This document shows positions 7,932-16,354 of a DNA stretch of 64,000 nucleotides, piece by piece (positions within the stretch are counted from its first letter, which is position 1; the number at the start of each line of letters is the position of its first letter). The stretch covers positions 1 through 64,000 of the forward strand of contig NZ_QGKS01000242.1 of the NCBI RefSeq assembly GCF_003172935.1. The letters run 5' to 3'. Source of the stretch: Micromonospora sicca. GTDB taxonomy: Bacteria; Actinomycetota; Actinomycetes; Mycobacteriales; Micromonosporaceae. Under the pieces are notes generated by a model that saw nothing but the letters and a program-made list of their open reading frames with translations, searched no databases and was not told where the DNA came from. A program made the position numbers and the translations under genes.

Positions 7932-10379
7932 TCAGCCGCGCGGTCGCCCGGGGCGGCCGGTGGCGGGCGGCGGTGGGCCACCGGGCGGGGTGGCGCCATC
8001 GGCCGGCGTGGCGCCGCCACCGGCACTGACCTCGATGCTCACCACGCCGCCCTTGATGGTGCGGCCGTCCGGGCTGGTGCCGGCGGCGGTGTCCTTCGGG
8101 CAGCTCGACGGGACCTTGCTGCTGGAGACGACTGGGTCGAACCCGGCGCCCCGCAGCCGCGACTTGGCGGTCTCGATCGGCTGGCACTTGACGTCGGGGA
8201 TGGAGCGCTGGTCACCCAAGATGATCTTGCCGCTGGGCGGGGTGAAGTCGACGGGCTCCTTGTTCTTCATCGCGTCGCGCAGCGTCTCGTACACCGCCGG
8301 GTTGATGCCGTTCGGGACGTCGTGGCCCATCTTCTGGTCGGTCTGCGGCCAGTCCGGGTCGGCCATGATGCCGGCCACCGCGTACTGCTTGGTCATCGCC
8401 ACCAGCGCGGAGGTCTTGTCCGAGTCGGTGGTGCCGGACTTGCCGGCGACCGGCGCGCCGACGATGCGGCGGACGTTGCCCGCGGTGGCGCCGGTGCACT
8501 TGGAGGTGGCCGACCGGTCACCGACCGGGCAGCGGGCCGCGTCCACGGCGGCCCGGGCCACCTCGGTGCTGATCCGCTGCTCGCAGTGCGGGTTGGCGAT
8601 GTCCAGCTTGTTGCCGTCCGGGCCACGGATCTCCTGGACCGGGATCGGCTCGCAGTACTTGCCGTCCGCCCCCAGCGTCGCGTACGCGTTGGCCAGCTCC
8701 AGCGGGGTGGTCTGGGAGACGCCGAGGCTGAACGCGCCCCACTGGTGCGCGTAGTCCTTGTTCGAGGCGAACCGGGCGTCCGACGGCGCGCGGAAGGTGA
8801 TGCCGAGCTTCTGGGCGGCCTTCACCACGTTCTCCGCGCCGACCTGCTGCTGCAGCGGGATGAAGTAGGTGTTGACGGACTTGCCGAACGCGCTCCACAT
8901 GTTGTGCACGCCGGTCATGCTGGCGCTGGCGTTCTTCGGGCAGTAGAAGTGGGTGCCCTTGCAGGCCGCCGATGATTTCGAATCGATGATGTACTCGGAC
9001 TTGAAGAACGGCTCCGCGTTGATGGTGTAGCTGAGCGGGATGCCCTTCTCCAGGGCCGCCACCATCGCGAACATCTTGAAGGTCGAGCCGGCCTGGTACC
9101 CGGTGATGCCGCCGCCGCCGGTGACCAGCGGGTTGACCGTGTTCGGGTAGTTGCCCCGGATCTTCTTCGCGGCCTTCTTCGGGTCGGTGGAGATCTTGTT
9201 CTGCGGGTGCTTCGGGTCGTCGATCTTGAAGTTGCGGTTGACCGCGATCGCCCGCACCCGGCCGGTGCCGGGCTCGATCGCCGCCACCATCCGGGCCGCC
9301 TTGCTGTTCTCGCTCAGGTGGTTGCGGACCGCCTTGTCGGCGCCCTTCTGCGCCTGCACGTCGAGCGTGGTGGTGATGGTGTAGCCGCCGCTCTTCAGCC
9401 GGCGCTCCCGGTCGTACGAGGTCGAGCCGAACGTCCCCTGCTGCATCCACCAGCGGTAGAAGTAGTCGCAGAAGAAGCCCCAGGTGCGCTGGTTGGTGGC
9501 GACGCAGCCGTTCGGGGTGCGCTTGTCGTTCACCCGCAGCTTGATCTTCTTGGCCTGGTCGGCCTCCGCCTGGGTGATCGCCCCGATGTCGACCATGTTT
9601 TGGATGACGTAGTCCCGCCGGGCCACCGCCTCCGGGTAACCGGCCCTGGTCGTCGGGTCGAACGCGGTCGGCGCCTTGACCATGCCGGCCAGCATGGCCG
9701 ACTCCTGGATGTCGAGCTTGCTCGGCTGCTTGCCGAAGTAGACCTGACTGGCGGCGAAGATGCCGTACGCGCCGTTGCCGAAGGCGGCGATGTTCAGGTA
9801 GCGCTCCAGGATCTCGTCCTTGGTGAGCTCCTTGTCGATCTGGAGCGCGTAGCGCATCTCGCGCAGCTTCCGGGCGCTGGTGTCCTCGGTCGCCGCCACC
9901 ACGTCGGCCGGGTGCGTCGCCGAGTACGCGATGGCCAGCCGGACGTACTGCATGGTCAGCGTCGACGCGCCCTGGCGGGAGTTGGCGCCGGAGCTGTTGT
10001 TGACGAACGCCCGGGCGACACCGTTGAGGTCGACGCCGTTGTGCTTGTAGAAGTCGTGGTCCTCGGCCGCGATGATCGCCTTCTGCATCAAGGGCGAGAT
10101 GTCCTTGAGCTTGACGTCCTTGCGGTTCTCGTCGTACATCGTCGCGAGCGGGGTCTTGCCGTCCGAGGCGAGCAGATAGGTGATCTGCGGGGCCCGGGCC
10201 ACCGTCAGTTCCTTGGGCAGCGCGCCGAAGGTCTCGGCGCCGGCCTTGGCGGCCAGCCCGGACATCGCCACCGCGGGGAAGGCCGCCGCCGCGACCACCA
10301 CGCCGGCCAACAGGCCACAGATGAGTAGCGATGCGGCGTTGGTCAGCACATTGTGGTCACGTTTCCGCATCCAGGTCAC
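7932..10379 (-). CDS. ponA2: Class A penicillin-binding protein with PASTA domain (PonA2-like)
   Basis: Bifunctional peptidoglycan synthase, 815 aa from the GTG start. One TM anchor (ASLLICGLLAGVVVAAAAFP) is followed by a GT51 glycosyltransferase domain with AAEDHDFYKHNGVDL and the QGASTLTMQYVRLA motif. The transpeptidase has the catalytic STFK (Ser about 432), SVN (KSVNTYF) and KSGT triads. The C-terminus carries one PASTA-like domain (IPDVKCQPIETAKSRLRGAGF) and a Gly/Pro-rich tail. Next to whiB4/wblA and the phosphoesterase, as ponA2 is in mycobacteria. The GTG at 10379 lies six bases after TACCCT, favouring a leaderless start; an ATG three codons downstream (10370) with GAGGTGA upstream is the alternative. 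Confidence 0.93.
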   Translation of the reverse strand: MTWMRKRDHNVLTNAASLLICGLLAGVVVAAAAFPAVAMSGLAAKAGAETFGALPKELTVARAPQITYLLASDGKTPLATMYDENRKDVKLKDISPLMQKAIIAAEDHDFYKHNGVDLNGVARAFVNNSSGANSRQGASTLTMQYVRLAIAYSATHPADVVAATEDTSARKLREMRYALQIDKELTKDEILERYLNIAAFGNGAYGIFAASQVYFGKQPSKLDIQESAMLAGMVKAPTAFDPTTRAGYPEAVARRDYVIQNMVDIGAITQAEADQAKKIKLRVNDKRTPNGCVATNQRTWGFFCDYFYRWWMQQGTFGSTSYDRERRLKSGGYTITTTLDVQAQKGADKAVRNHLSENSKAARMVAAIEPGTGRVRAIAVNRNFKIDDPKHPQNKISTDPKKAAKKIRGNYPNTVNPLVTGGGGITGYQAGSTFKMFAMVAALEKGIPLSYTINAEPFFKSEYIIDSKSSAACKGTHFYCPKNASASMTGVHNMWSAFGKSVNTYFIPLQQQVGAENVVKAAQKLGITFRAPSDARFASNKDYAHQWGAFSLGVSQTTPLELANAYATLGADGKYCEPIPVQEIRGPDGNKLDIANPHCEQRISTEVARAAVDAARCPVGDRSATSKCTGATAGNVRRIVGAPVAGKSGTTDSDKTSALVAMTKQYAVAGIMADPDWPQTDQKMGHDVPNGINPAVYETLRDAMKNKEPVDFTPPSGKIILGDQRSIPDVKCQPIETAKSRLRGAGFDPVVSSSKVPSSCPKDTAAGTSPDGRTIKGGVVSIEVSAGGGATPADGATPPGGPPPPATGRPGRPRG

Positions 10380-10773
10380 CTCGACAGGGTACGCGAGTAG
10401 GGAACGAGGGGCGCTGGGGCGTTCTTTCCCCATTTCCTGCGCGCGCCGACCTCGTTGTGCTAAACGCACGAACCCCGGTGGGTGGTTGCGTGAACCTGGC
10501 GACGAGTCTCCTCCGAACGGGGGAGCGGCGCAGCGTTTTCACCGACCCGGGCCGGGTAGACGGCGGGCGAGGGCCCGGGAAGCCGGGAGTGTCCGGAATG
10601 ATGGATTTCGCCGACAACGTTGCGTAATCAGGCGACTACAGAGCATGATGAGTGGCGGCGACAGGGCCACACGTCGTCCGTGCCTCCTTGGGGAAGGACG
10701 GGCCGGACGGCCGGGGGAATTCGACGGCTGGTCGCACGAAGTCGGTAGGTACTGCAAGGGGGGACGTGTACAC
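10380..10773. other. Divergent intergenic region between ponA2-like gene and wblA
   Basis: 394 bp without a convincing gene; the overlapping short frames have poor codon bias. On the left is the leaderless-type box for the PBP gene (TACCCT, 10391-10386). To the right are AT-richer stretches that may hold wblA promoters: TTGCGT with CATGAT 18 bp downstream around 10620-10650, and TAGGTA at 10746-10751. A ribosome-site-like AAGGGGGG precedes wblA. The perfect palindrome GTGTACAC (10766-10773) touches the wblA start codon and could be a regulator site. Confidence 0.45.
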
Positions 10774-11094
10774 ATGGGCATGATCACTGACTGGCCGTCG
10801 CTGGCGGCATGTCAGAACGGGGACCCGGACGCGTTGTTCGTACAGGGCGCCGAACAGAACGTGGCGAAGAGGATCTGCCGGAGCTGCCCAGTTCGGTACG
10901 AGTGCCTGGCCGATGCGCTCGACAACCGGATCGAGTTCGGGGTGTGGGGCGGCATGACCGAACGGGAACGCCGCGCGCTGCTGCGCCGTCACCCGCAGGT
11001 GACGAGCTGGCGCAAGATGTTCGAGGCCGCCATGGCGAAGAACGCCAAGGAGAAGGCCGGCAAGGACAAGGTCCTGGTGACCGCCGCCAACTGA
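10774..11094 (+). CDS. wblA: WhiB-family iron-sulfur regulator, WblA/WhiB4 type
   Basis: 106-aa Wbl protein. Four cysteines bind a [4Fe-4S] cluster: Cys13, Cys35, Cys38 and Cys44 (C-X2-C-X5-C), followed by EFGVWGG (54-60) and the basic segment MTERERRALLRRHP used for DNA or sigma-factor contact. The opening TDWPSLAACQNGDPDALFVQGAEQN and the C-terminal VTSWRKMFEAA are those of the WblA (Streptomyces) / WhiB4 (mycobacteria) branch, known as redox-responsive regulators of development, antibiotic production and oxidative stress. Its place between ponA2 and the ArsA pair matches the mycobacterial order. ATG at 10774 with AAGGGGGG about 11 bases upstream. Its 3' end faces the ArsA gene 7 bp away. 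Confidence 0.93.
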   Translation: MGMITDWPSLAACQNGDPDALFVQGAEQNVAKRICRSCPVRYECLADALDNRIEFGVWGGMTERERRALLRRHPQVTSWRKMFEAAMAKNAKEKAGKDKVLVTAAN

Positions 11095-11101
11095 CGGCGT
11101 T

Positions 11102-12250
11102 TCACGGTCGGCTGATCGCCGCGCCGATCGTCCGCAGCCCGTCGACGTCGTGCACGTCGGCGGGCTGCGCCGTCACCGACACCGCCGGCACCGCCGGGAA
11201 CGCCTCGGTGAACTGGGCCGCCACCCGCTGCTCGCGTACCGCCTGCTGGGCCAGCGCGGCGTGAGCCCGCAGCACGTCGACGGTGCCCTCGTGGCCGCCC
11301 AACTCGGCCAGCCGCTCCGCGGCGGCCAGGCTCTCCGTCGCGTCCAGCGACGTCGCGGTCGGGCGGTGGACCCGGTTGAGCACCAGGCCGGCCAGCGGCA
11401 TCCGCTCCTCCCGCAGCCGCCCGGCGAAGTAGGCGGCCTCCCGGACCGCGTCCGGCTCGGGCGCCGCCACCAGCAGGAACGCGGTCTCCTGCGCCTGCAG
11501 GATCCGGTACGTCTGCTCGGCCCGCTGCCGGAAGCCGCCGAACGTCGAATCCAGCCCGGCGACGAAGCCGGAGAGGTCGGTGAGCAGCTGCGCGCCGATC
11601 ACCTTCTGGACGACCTTGGAGAACATCCCGAAGCTGGCGGTCACCAGGCTGAACATGCTCCGCCCCCCGCTGCGCGCCGGGGCCAGCAGCAGCCGCAGCA
11701 TCCGCCCGTCCAGGAAGCGGGAGAGCCGGGCCGGGGCGTCGAGGAAGTCCAGCGCCGAGCGGGACGGCGGGGTGTCCACCACGATCAGGTCCCACTCGCC
11801 CCGGGCGTGCAACTGGCCCAGCTTCTCCATCGCCATGTATTCCTGAGTGCCGGCGAAGGTCGAACTCATCGCCTGGTAGAAGGGGTTGGCGAAGATCTCC
11901 GCCGCCTTCGCCGGGTCGGTGTGCTGAAGCACCACGTCGTCGAAGGTGCGCTTCATGTCCAGCATCATGGCGTGCAGCTCACCGCCGCTGGCCTCGACGT
12001 CGATGCCCTTGACCTGGCGGGGGGTGTTGTCCAGCTCGGTCAGGCCGAGCGACTGGGCCAGCCGCCGGGCCGGGTCGATGGTGAGCACCACCGTCCGCCG
12101 GCCGTGCCGCTCGGCGGCGCGCAACGCCAGCGCGGCCGCCGTGGTCGTCTTGCCCACTCCGCCCGCCCCGCAGCAGACGACGATCCGTACCCCGGGGTCG
12201 GCGAGGATCTGGTCGACGTCCAGCGGTGGCGCCGCGTCTTCGGAAGGCAC
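11102..12250 (-). CDS. ArsA/Get3-type ATPase (Rv3680-like)
   Basis: 382-aa cytosolic P-loop ATPase of the anion-transporting/Get3 family. The deviant Walker A is CCGAGGVGKTTTAAALAL near residue 30; switch I-like VVLTIDPARRLAQSLGL and Walker B LIVVDTPPSRSALDF follow. The second half has the helical region (STFGGFRQRAEQTYRILQ) and a conserved end (ERMPLAGLVLNRVHRP). In mycobacteria the paired Rv3679-Rv3680 proteins form a complex implicated in handling hydroxy-quinol toxicity; no arsenite pump gene is present. The GTG at 12250 is preceded by TACGCT six bases upstream (leaderless type); a TTG one codon earlier is the alternative. 57 bp downstream of its paralogue. Confidence 0.9.
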   Translation of the reverse strand: MPSEDAAPPLDVDQILADPGVRIVVCCGAGGVGKTTTAAALALRAAERHGRRTVVLTIDPARRLAQSLGLTELDNTPRQVKGIDVEASGGELHAMMLDMKRTFDDVVLQHTDPAKAAEIFANPFYQAMSSTFAGTQEYMAMEKLGQLHARGEWDLIVVDTPPSRSALDFLDAPARLSRFLDGRMLRLLLAPARSGGRSMFSLVTASFGMFSKVVQKVIGAQLLTDLSGFVAGLDSTFGGFRQRAEQTYRILQAQETAFLLVAAPEPDAVREAAYFAGRLREERMPLAGLVLNRVHRPTATSLDATESLAAAERLAELGGHEGTVDVLRAHAALAQQAVREQRVAAQFTEAFPAVPAVSVTAQPADVHDVDGLRTIGAAISRP

Positions 12251-12307
12251 CAATCGAGCGTATCGGGCTCGGGGGTGTCTCTGCTCCGTGCCGGCCGCAG
12301 GTGTGAG

Positions 12308-13273
12308 TCAATCCGCCCGGACGAGAGCCCTGGCCAGCGTCTCCAGCCCGGCCCGGTCCACCCCGTCGGGCAGCAGCGGCAGCTCGGTGAGCGGCAGGCC
12401 CAGTTCCACCAGGTCGGCGCGGAGCGAGTCCTCCAGCTCCCGGCGTACCTGCTGGTCCCGGGCCTCCCCGGCCAGCCCGGCCACGGTGTCCCGGTCGGCG
12501 GGCAGGCCCGCGGCGAGCAGCCCCCGCTTCAGCTCGGCCTGGCTCAGCGCCCGCCCCGCCGGCACCGGCGGCCGGGCGCCGTTGACGATCACCCGACCGA
12601 CCGGGAAACCGAGCTGGGTCAGCTCGGTGATCGCGTCCACCGTCTCCTGGACCGGCATCTCCTCCAGCAGGGTCACCACGTGCACCGCGGTCATCGGGGA
12701 GCGCAGCAGCACCGAGACCCCCTCGCTCTGGGTCTTGATCGGGCCCATCTTCGCCAGCCGGGCGGTCTCCGCGGTGACGTTGAGGAACCGGCCGATCCGC
12801 CCGGTCGGCGGCGCGTCCAGCACCACCGCGTCGTACGTCCGGCGCTGGCCGTTGGTGCGGGTGGTCGCCTCCTTCACCTTGCCGGTGAGCAGCACGTCCC
12901 GCAGGCCCGGCGCGATGGTGGTGGCGAAGTCGATCGCGCCGAGCTTGCGCAGCGCCCGGCCGGCCGCGCCGAGCTTGTAGAACATGTCCAGGTACTCGAG
13001 CAGGGCCTCCTCGGCGTCCACCGCGAGGGCCCGCACCTCGCCGCCGCCGGGGGCGTCGGCCAGGTGCCGCTCCTCGTACGGCAGCGGGTCGGTGCCGAAG
13101 AGCTGGGCGATGCCCTGCCGCCCCTCCACCTCGACCAGCAGCGTGCGCCGGCCGCCTGCGGCCAGGCCCAGGGCCAGCGCTGCGGCCACGCTGGTCTTGC
13201 CCGTGCCGCCCTTGCCGGTCACCACGTGAAGGCGGGCCGGCCAGGTCTCGGACCGTTGCTCAGCTGCTCGCAC
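12308..13273 (-). CDS. ArsA/Get3-type ATPase (Rv3679-like)
   Basis: 321-aa partner of the gene downstream. Walker A is HVVTGKGGTGKTSVAAALAL (residues about 16-35), then LLVEVEGRQGIAQLFG and Walker B-like YDAVVLDAPPTGRIGRFL. The C-terminal helical part ends LARALVRAD. The two ATPases are distinct paralogues and probably form a heteromeric complex, as their mycobacterial counterparts do. GTG start at 13273; TAGGCT stands exactly six bases before it, so this too looks leaderless. Its promoter and start resemble those of the downstream ATPase (both fit TAnGCTCGAnnGGTG), so each gene probably has its own promoter despite the 57-bp spacing. Confidence 0.9.
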   Translation of the reverse strand: MRAAEQRSETWPARLHVVTGKGGTGKTSVAAALALGLAAGGRRTLLVEVEGRQGIAQLFGTDPLPYEERHLADAPGGGEVRALAVDAEEALLEYLDMFYKLGAAGRALRKLGAIDFATTIAPGLRDVLLTGKVKEATTRTNGQRRTYDAVVLDAPPTGRIGRFLNVTAETARLAKMGPIKTQSEGVSVLLRSPMTAVHVVTLLEEMPVQETVDAITELTQLGFPVGRVIVNGARPPVPAGRALSQAELKRGLLAAGLPADRDTVAGLAGEARDQQVRRELEDSLRADLVELGLPLTELPLLPDGVDRAGLETLARALVRAD

Positions 13274-13299
13274 CCGTCGAGCCTATCCAGCCGCCGGGC

Positions 13300-13902
13300 T
13301 CAGGCGACCTCGCAGACCCACCAACCCGTTTTCCGCACCACGGTGAAGCGCAGCTCCTGGTCGGCCACCTTCTCGTCAGCGGTGGTCATGGTGACCTTGG
13401 TGGTGACGGTGGCCCGGTCGCCGGTCTGGTTGTCCACCGTCGGGGTGGTCCACCGGAAGCGCGGGTTCTGGTACTCCGCCGCGTACTTCTGTACCTCCGC
13501 GACCTTGCCGGCGATCTTCTTGTCGTCGCGGGCGGCGGAGCAGACGAAGGTGGCCGCCTTCCTGGCGTCCCGGTCCTTGTAGACGGCGGTGAGGAAGCCG
13601 TCCACGGCGACCGCCGGCTCCTTCGCGCCCTGGCCGTCCTCGGTGTTCCGCAGGGTCAGGAACGCCGCCGTGCCGCCCCCGCCGCAGAGCAGGATGGCCG
13701 CGGCCAGCGCGATCGAGGCGATCAGCAGGCCGCGCCGCTTCTTCGGGGCCGCCGGGCCCGGGTACGGCGGGTAGCCAGCGGCCGGCGGCGGCGGGAACGT
13801 GCCGGGGGCCGGTGCGGTGGCCGGCGCGTGCCCGGCCGACGGCTCGTCGCGGGACGGGCCGTCGGGCGAGCCGGTGGCGCCACCGATGGGCGGTTGGGTC
13901 AT
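13300..13902 (-). CDS. Membrane protein with Pro-rich N-terminus and NTF2-like external domain
   Basis: 200 aa. Residues 1-55 are cytosolic, rich in Pro/Gly/Ala (PPPPAAGYPPYPGPAAP), ending in the basic KKRRG. One TM helix follows (LLIASIALAAAILLCGGGGTAAFL). The outer part (about 80-200) looks like a small NTF2/DUF4878-type fold: AVDGFLTAVYKDRDARKAATFVC, then beta-rich VTTKVTMTT and RFTVVRKTGWWVCEVA with two cysteines (FVC, WVC) that could form a disulfide. No known activity. ATG at 13902 has GGGGGAAAG upstream; a -10-like TACCCT at 14001-13996 with CTGGCA 17 bp upstream could drive it from an 80-90 nt leader. Confidence 0.75.
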   Translation of the reverse strand: MTQPPIGGATGSPDGPSRDEPSAGHAPATAPAPGTFPPPPAAGYPPYPGPAAPKKRRGLLIASIALAAAILLCGGGGTAAFLTLRNTEDGQGAKEPAVAVDGFLTAVYKDRDARKAATFVCSAARDDKKIAGKVAEVQKYAAEYQNPRFRWTTPTVDNQTGDRATVTTKVTMTTADEKVADQELRFTVVRKTGWWVCEVA

Positions 13903-14262
13903 GTCTTTCCCCCGGGGTGCGGCGCCGTCGCCGCCCCAGGCGACGGACGCGTGATCGAGCGTGGCGGGCGGGCGTGGGTCGCCCGTCCGACCGGAAGGGT
14001 AGCGGTCGATGGGCGAGTTGCCAGCCCCCGCGTGCGATCGCGCCGGTCGCGCGGCGCCGCACCACCGGTGGGACGTGAACCTCGGTCACCTCCCCGACGA
14101 CGCATCTGTCGCATATGTGACTGCAGGTGATCACGCGTGCGCGTCCCGTTGTCGGGTCCGAGGATCGGCCCTACGTTCGTCGCGGTGCGGGGGCCGGACC
14201 GGGCGGATGTCCGAGCCGGACGGTGGTGATTCAGACCAGGTACGACGCCCGGAGGCAAGCGC
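13903..14262. other. Divergent intergenic region
   Basis: 360 bp between two divergent genes, no coding potential I can support. It holds a candidate minus-strand promoter (CTGGCA, 17 bp, TACCCT at 14001-13996), a plus-strand -10-like TACGTT near 14171, and a less GC-rich stretch around 14102-14143 containing TGTGA and TCACG halves ten bases apart. The GGAGG ribosome site for the right-hand gene is at its end. Confidence 0.4.
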
Positions 14263-14724
14263 ATGCGCGACGCGGAGAACATTCCTCGAGCCCAGTTTCC
14301 GCCCGGTGACCGGGCTCGCCGGTCCGGCGACGCCGAACTCCCCGCCCTGCCGATCAACGAGCGGTCGTACCGCCGCTGCCTCGAACCGGCCGAGGCGATC
14401 CGCGCCCTGGTCCGCCCCGGCGAGCGGGGTCCCGACGAGGAGGAGCCCGGGTACGTCATCCACCTGCCGGTCCGGGTCGCCGACCTGGCGGCGGCCACCG
14501 CGCTGGCCGGCACCGTGGCCACCTCGCTGGGTTTCCTGAGCGAGCTGGACGCCGGCGAGACGACGGTCTCCACCGCCGACGACCAGAACAACCGGCACCG
14601 GGTCTTCTGCGACCTGCTGCTGCCCGACCGCAGCCGGTGCCCGCAGCGCTACGACCACGAGGGCCCCTGCGGCGAGCTGCCCGTGACGCCCGAGCAGCGT
14701 CCCGCGCCCAGGCCGCCGTCCTGA
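14263..14724 (+). CDS. Hypothetical protein, 153 aa, cysteine-containing C-terminus
   Basis: Not a family I can name. The middle part (YVIHLPVRVADLAAATALAGTVATSLGFLSELDAGETTVS) looks like an alpha/beta domain, and the end carries three cysteines: FCDLLLPDRSRCPQRYDHEGPCGEL, suggestive of a small metal-binding knot. The first 40 residues are charged and probably disordered, and the last 12 are Pro-rich. Good codon bias; ATG preceded by GGAGG with seven bases between. It lies 52 bp upstream of the DUF4177 gene on the same strand and may be cotranscribed with it. Confidence 0.65.
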   Translation: MRDAENIPRAQFPPGDRARRSGDAELPALPINERSYRRCLEPAEAIRALVRPGERGPDEEEPGYVIHLPVRVADLAAATALAGTVATSLGFLSELDAGETTVSTADDQNNRHRVFCDLLLPDRSRCPQRYDHEGPCGELPVTPEQRPAPRPPS

Positions 14725-14776
14725 CCGTAGTCTGTGCCTGGAAAGTGTCCATGCCAGGCAAGGGAGCCTTCACCCG

Positions 14777-14932
14777 ATGCAGAAGTGGGAATACGCCACG
14801 GTTCCGCTGCTGGTCCACGCGACCAAGCAGATCCTCGACAACTGGGGCGAGGACGGCTGGGAGCTGGTCTCCGTGGTTCCCGGCCCGAACCCGGAGCAGC
14901 TCGTCGCCTACCTGAAGCGTCCGAAGGGCTGA
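14777..14932 (+). CDS. DUF4177 small protein (Rv3678A-like)
   Basis: 51-aa protein: MQKWEYATVPLLVHATKQ, then LDNWGEDGWELVSVV and VAYLKRPKG. The W-E-Y opening and the GWELVSVV core are the hallmark of the DUF4177 fold (beta-alpha-beta-beta). Function unknown. It precedes the RidA gene, as in mycobacteria; the stop is 5 bp before the RidA GTG, so the two are probably coupled. ATG at 14777 with AGGGAG ten bases upstream. A hairpin with 7-bp arms TGCCTGG/CCAGGCA (14735-14760) sits just before the ribosome site and might influence initiation. Confidence 0.85.
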   Translation: MQKWEYATVPLLVHATKQILDNWGEDGWELVSVVPGPNPEQLVAYLKRPKG

Positions 14933-14937
14933 CGGGC

Positions 14938-15399
14938 GTGAGCAACGGACCGCACGCGAAGCTCGCGGAACTCGGCCTGAGCCTGCCCGAGGTGGTGCCG
15001 CCGGTGGCCAGCTACGTGCCGGCCGTCCAGTCCGGGCAGCACGTCTACGTCTCCGGCCAGCTGCCGATGGCGGAGGGCAAGCTGCTCGCCACCGGCAAGG
15101 TCGGCGCCGGCGTCTCCGCCGACCAGGCGAAGGACCTGGCCCAGCGGTGCGCGCTGAACGCCCTGGCCGCGATCGACTCGCTGGTCGGCCTGGAGAACGT
15201 CGTCAAGATCGTCAAGCTGAGCGGCTTCGTCGCGAGCGCGCCCGGCTTCACCGGCCAGCCCGGCGTGATCAACGGCGCCTCCGACCTGTTCGGCGCGGTC
15301 TTCGGCGAGGCCGGCCGGCACGCCCGCTCCGCGGTCGGCGTCGCCGAACTCCCCCTCGACGCTCCCGTCGAGGTCGAGGTCATCGTCGAGGTCGCCTGA
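14938..15399 (+). CDS. RidA/YjgF-family protein (Rv3678c-like)
   Basis: 153-aa protein of the RidA superfamily, which hydrolyses reactive enamine/imine intermediates or relates to it. Landmarks: VASYVPAVQSGQHVYVSGQLP, ALNALAAIDSLVGLENVVKIV, FGEAGRHARSAVGVAELPLDAPVEVEVIVEVA at the end. The arginine of HARSAVGV corresponds to the substrate-carboxylate-binding Arg of active RidA proteins, but this longer subfamily (about 150 aa) has unproven activity. GTG at 14938 follows the DUF4177 stop by 5 bp. Downstream, a nested palindrome separates it from the MBL gene. Confidence 0.9.
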   Translation: MSNGPHAKLAELGLSLPEVVPPVASYVPAVQSGQHVYVSGQLPMAEGKLLATGKVGAGVSADQAKDLAQRCALNALAAIDSLVGLENVVKIVKLSGFVASAPGFTGQPGVINGASDLFGAVFGEAGRHARSAVGVAELPLDAPVEVEVIVEVA

Positions 15400-15413
15400 C
15401 GCTCCGTACCCGC

Positions 15414-15481
15414 GATCTTGCGGTTCGTGCCCCGACGAAAGCCCTGAACGGGCACGAATCAGGGGCCGGAACCGCAAGATC
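15414..15481. repeat. Nested inverted repeat between RidA and MBL genes
   Basis: Outer arms GATCTTGCGGTT (15414-15425) and AACCGCAAGATC (15470-15481) pair over 12 bp. Inner arms TTCGTGCCC (15424-15432) and GGGCACGAA (15450-15458) pair over 9 bp. The structure is more complex than an ordinary terminator and resembles intergenic palindromic repeats. It ends 24 bp before the MBL -10 box, so it could stop RidA transcription or affect the MBL promoter. Confidence 0.7.
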
Positions 15482-15517
15482 GTGGGGACCGGCGGGCGGG
15501 GTCGTACGATCGCTGCC

Positions 15518-16354
15518 ATGGGCGGGCATGTGACCGAGGCGGCGGGGGCGCTGGCCGACGAGCTACCCGGCTGGGCGACGCTGCTGCGGGCGCCGAACCC
15601 GGGGCCGATGACGCTCGACGGCACCAACACCTGGGTGCTGCGGGCGGCCCCCGGCGAGCCGGCCGTGGTGGTCGACCCCGGACCGGCCGACGACGCCCAT
15701 CTCGCCCGGATCGCCGGGCACGCCCCGGTCGGGCTGGTGCTGATCACCCACGGGCACCCGGACCACACCGACGGCGCGGCGCGCCTGGCCGAACTGCTCG
15801 GCGGCGTCCAGGTGCGCGCCGCCGACCCGGCGCACACCATCGGCGGTGAGCCGCTGACCACGCCCGGCGAGAACGTCGGCGGGTTCGGCCTGGAGATCCG
15901 GCTGCTGCCCACCCCCGGCCACACCGGGGACTCGGTCTGCTTCCTCGTCGAGCACGACGGCGAGCGGGCGGTCCTCACCGGCGACACCATCCTGGGGCGC
16001 GGCACCACCGTGGTCGCCCACCCGGACGGCCACCTCGGTGACTACCTGGCCAGCCTGGAACTGCTCTCGACGTACCGCGGGATCCCGGCGCTGCCCGGGC
16101 ACGGCCCGGCCCTGGCCGACTGCGGTGCCGCCGCCGACTTCTACCTGGTCCACCGCCGGGCCCGGCTCGACCAGGTCCGGTCGGCGGTCGCCGACGGCGC
16201 CACCACCGCCCCCGAAGTGGTCGCCCGGGTCTACGCGGACGTGGACCGGTCGCTCTGGTGGGCCGCCGAATGGTCGGTCCGGGCCCAGTTGGAGTACCTC
16301 GGGGTCGAGCCCCGGGAATCCGGCGCCGGGGGTGCGGAGTTGAAGCAGCCGTGA
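15518..16354 (+). CDS. Metallo-beta-lactamase fold hydrolase (Rv3677c-like)
   Basis: 278-aa MBL-fold hydrolase. The zinc motif is LVLITHGHPDHTDGAARL (HxHxDH); later ligands are in PTPGHTGDS and LTGDTILG. The C-terminal helical winged-helix part (LVHRRARLDQVRSAVADG) is that of the LACTB2-like group, which includes nucleases and thioesterase-like hydrolases; substrate unknown. In mycobacteria the homologue neighbours crp; here crp is about 30.6 kb away. ATG at 15518 is preceded by TACGAT with seven bases between (leaderless type). The stop overlaps the GTG of the cyclase gene (GTGA), so the two are cotranslated. Confidence 0.9.
   Translation: MGGHVTEAAGALADELPGWATLLRAPNPGPMTLDGTNTWVLRAAPGEPAVVVDPGPADDAHLARIAGHAPVGLVLITHGHPDHTDGAARLAELLGGVQVRAADPAHTIGGEPLTTPGENVGGFGLEIRLLPTPGHTGDSVCFLVEHDGERAVLTGDTILGRGTTVVAHPDGHLGDYLASLELLSTYRGIPALPGHGPALADCGAAADFYLVHRRARLDQVRSAVADGATTAPEVVARVYADVDRSLWWAAEWSVRAQLEYLGVEPRESGAGGAELKQP

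Noticed and set aside
14116..14135. Possible Crp site TGTGA...TCACG
   Set aside because: The halves are 10 bases apart, whereas actinobacterial Crp/GlxR sites have a 6-base spacer.
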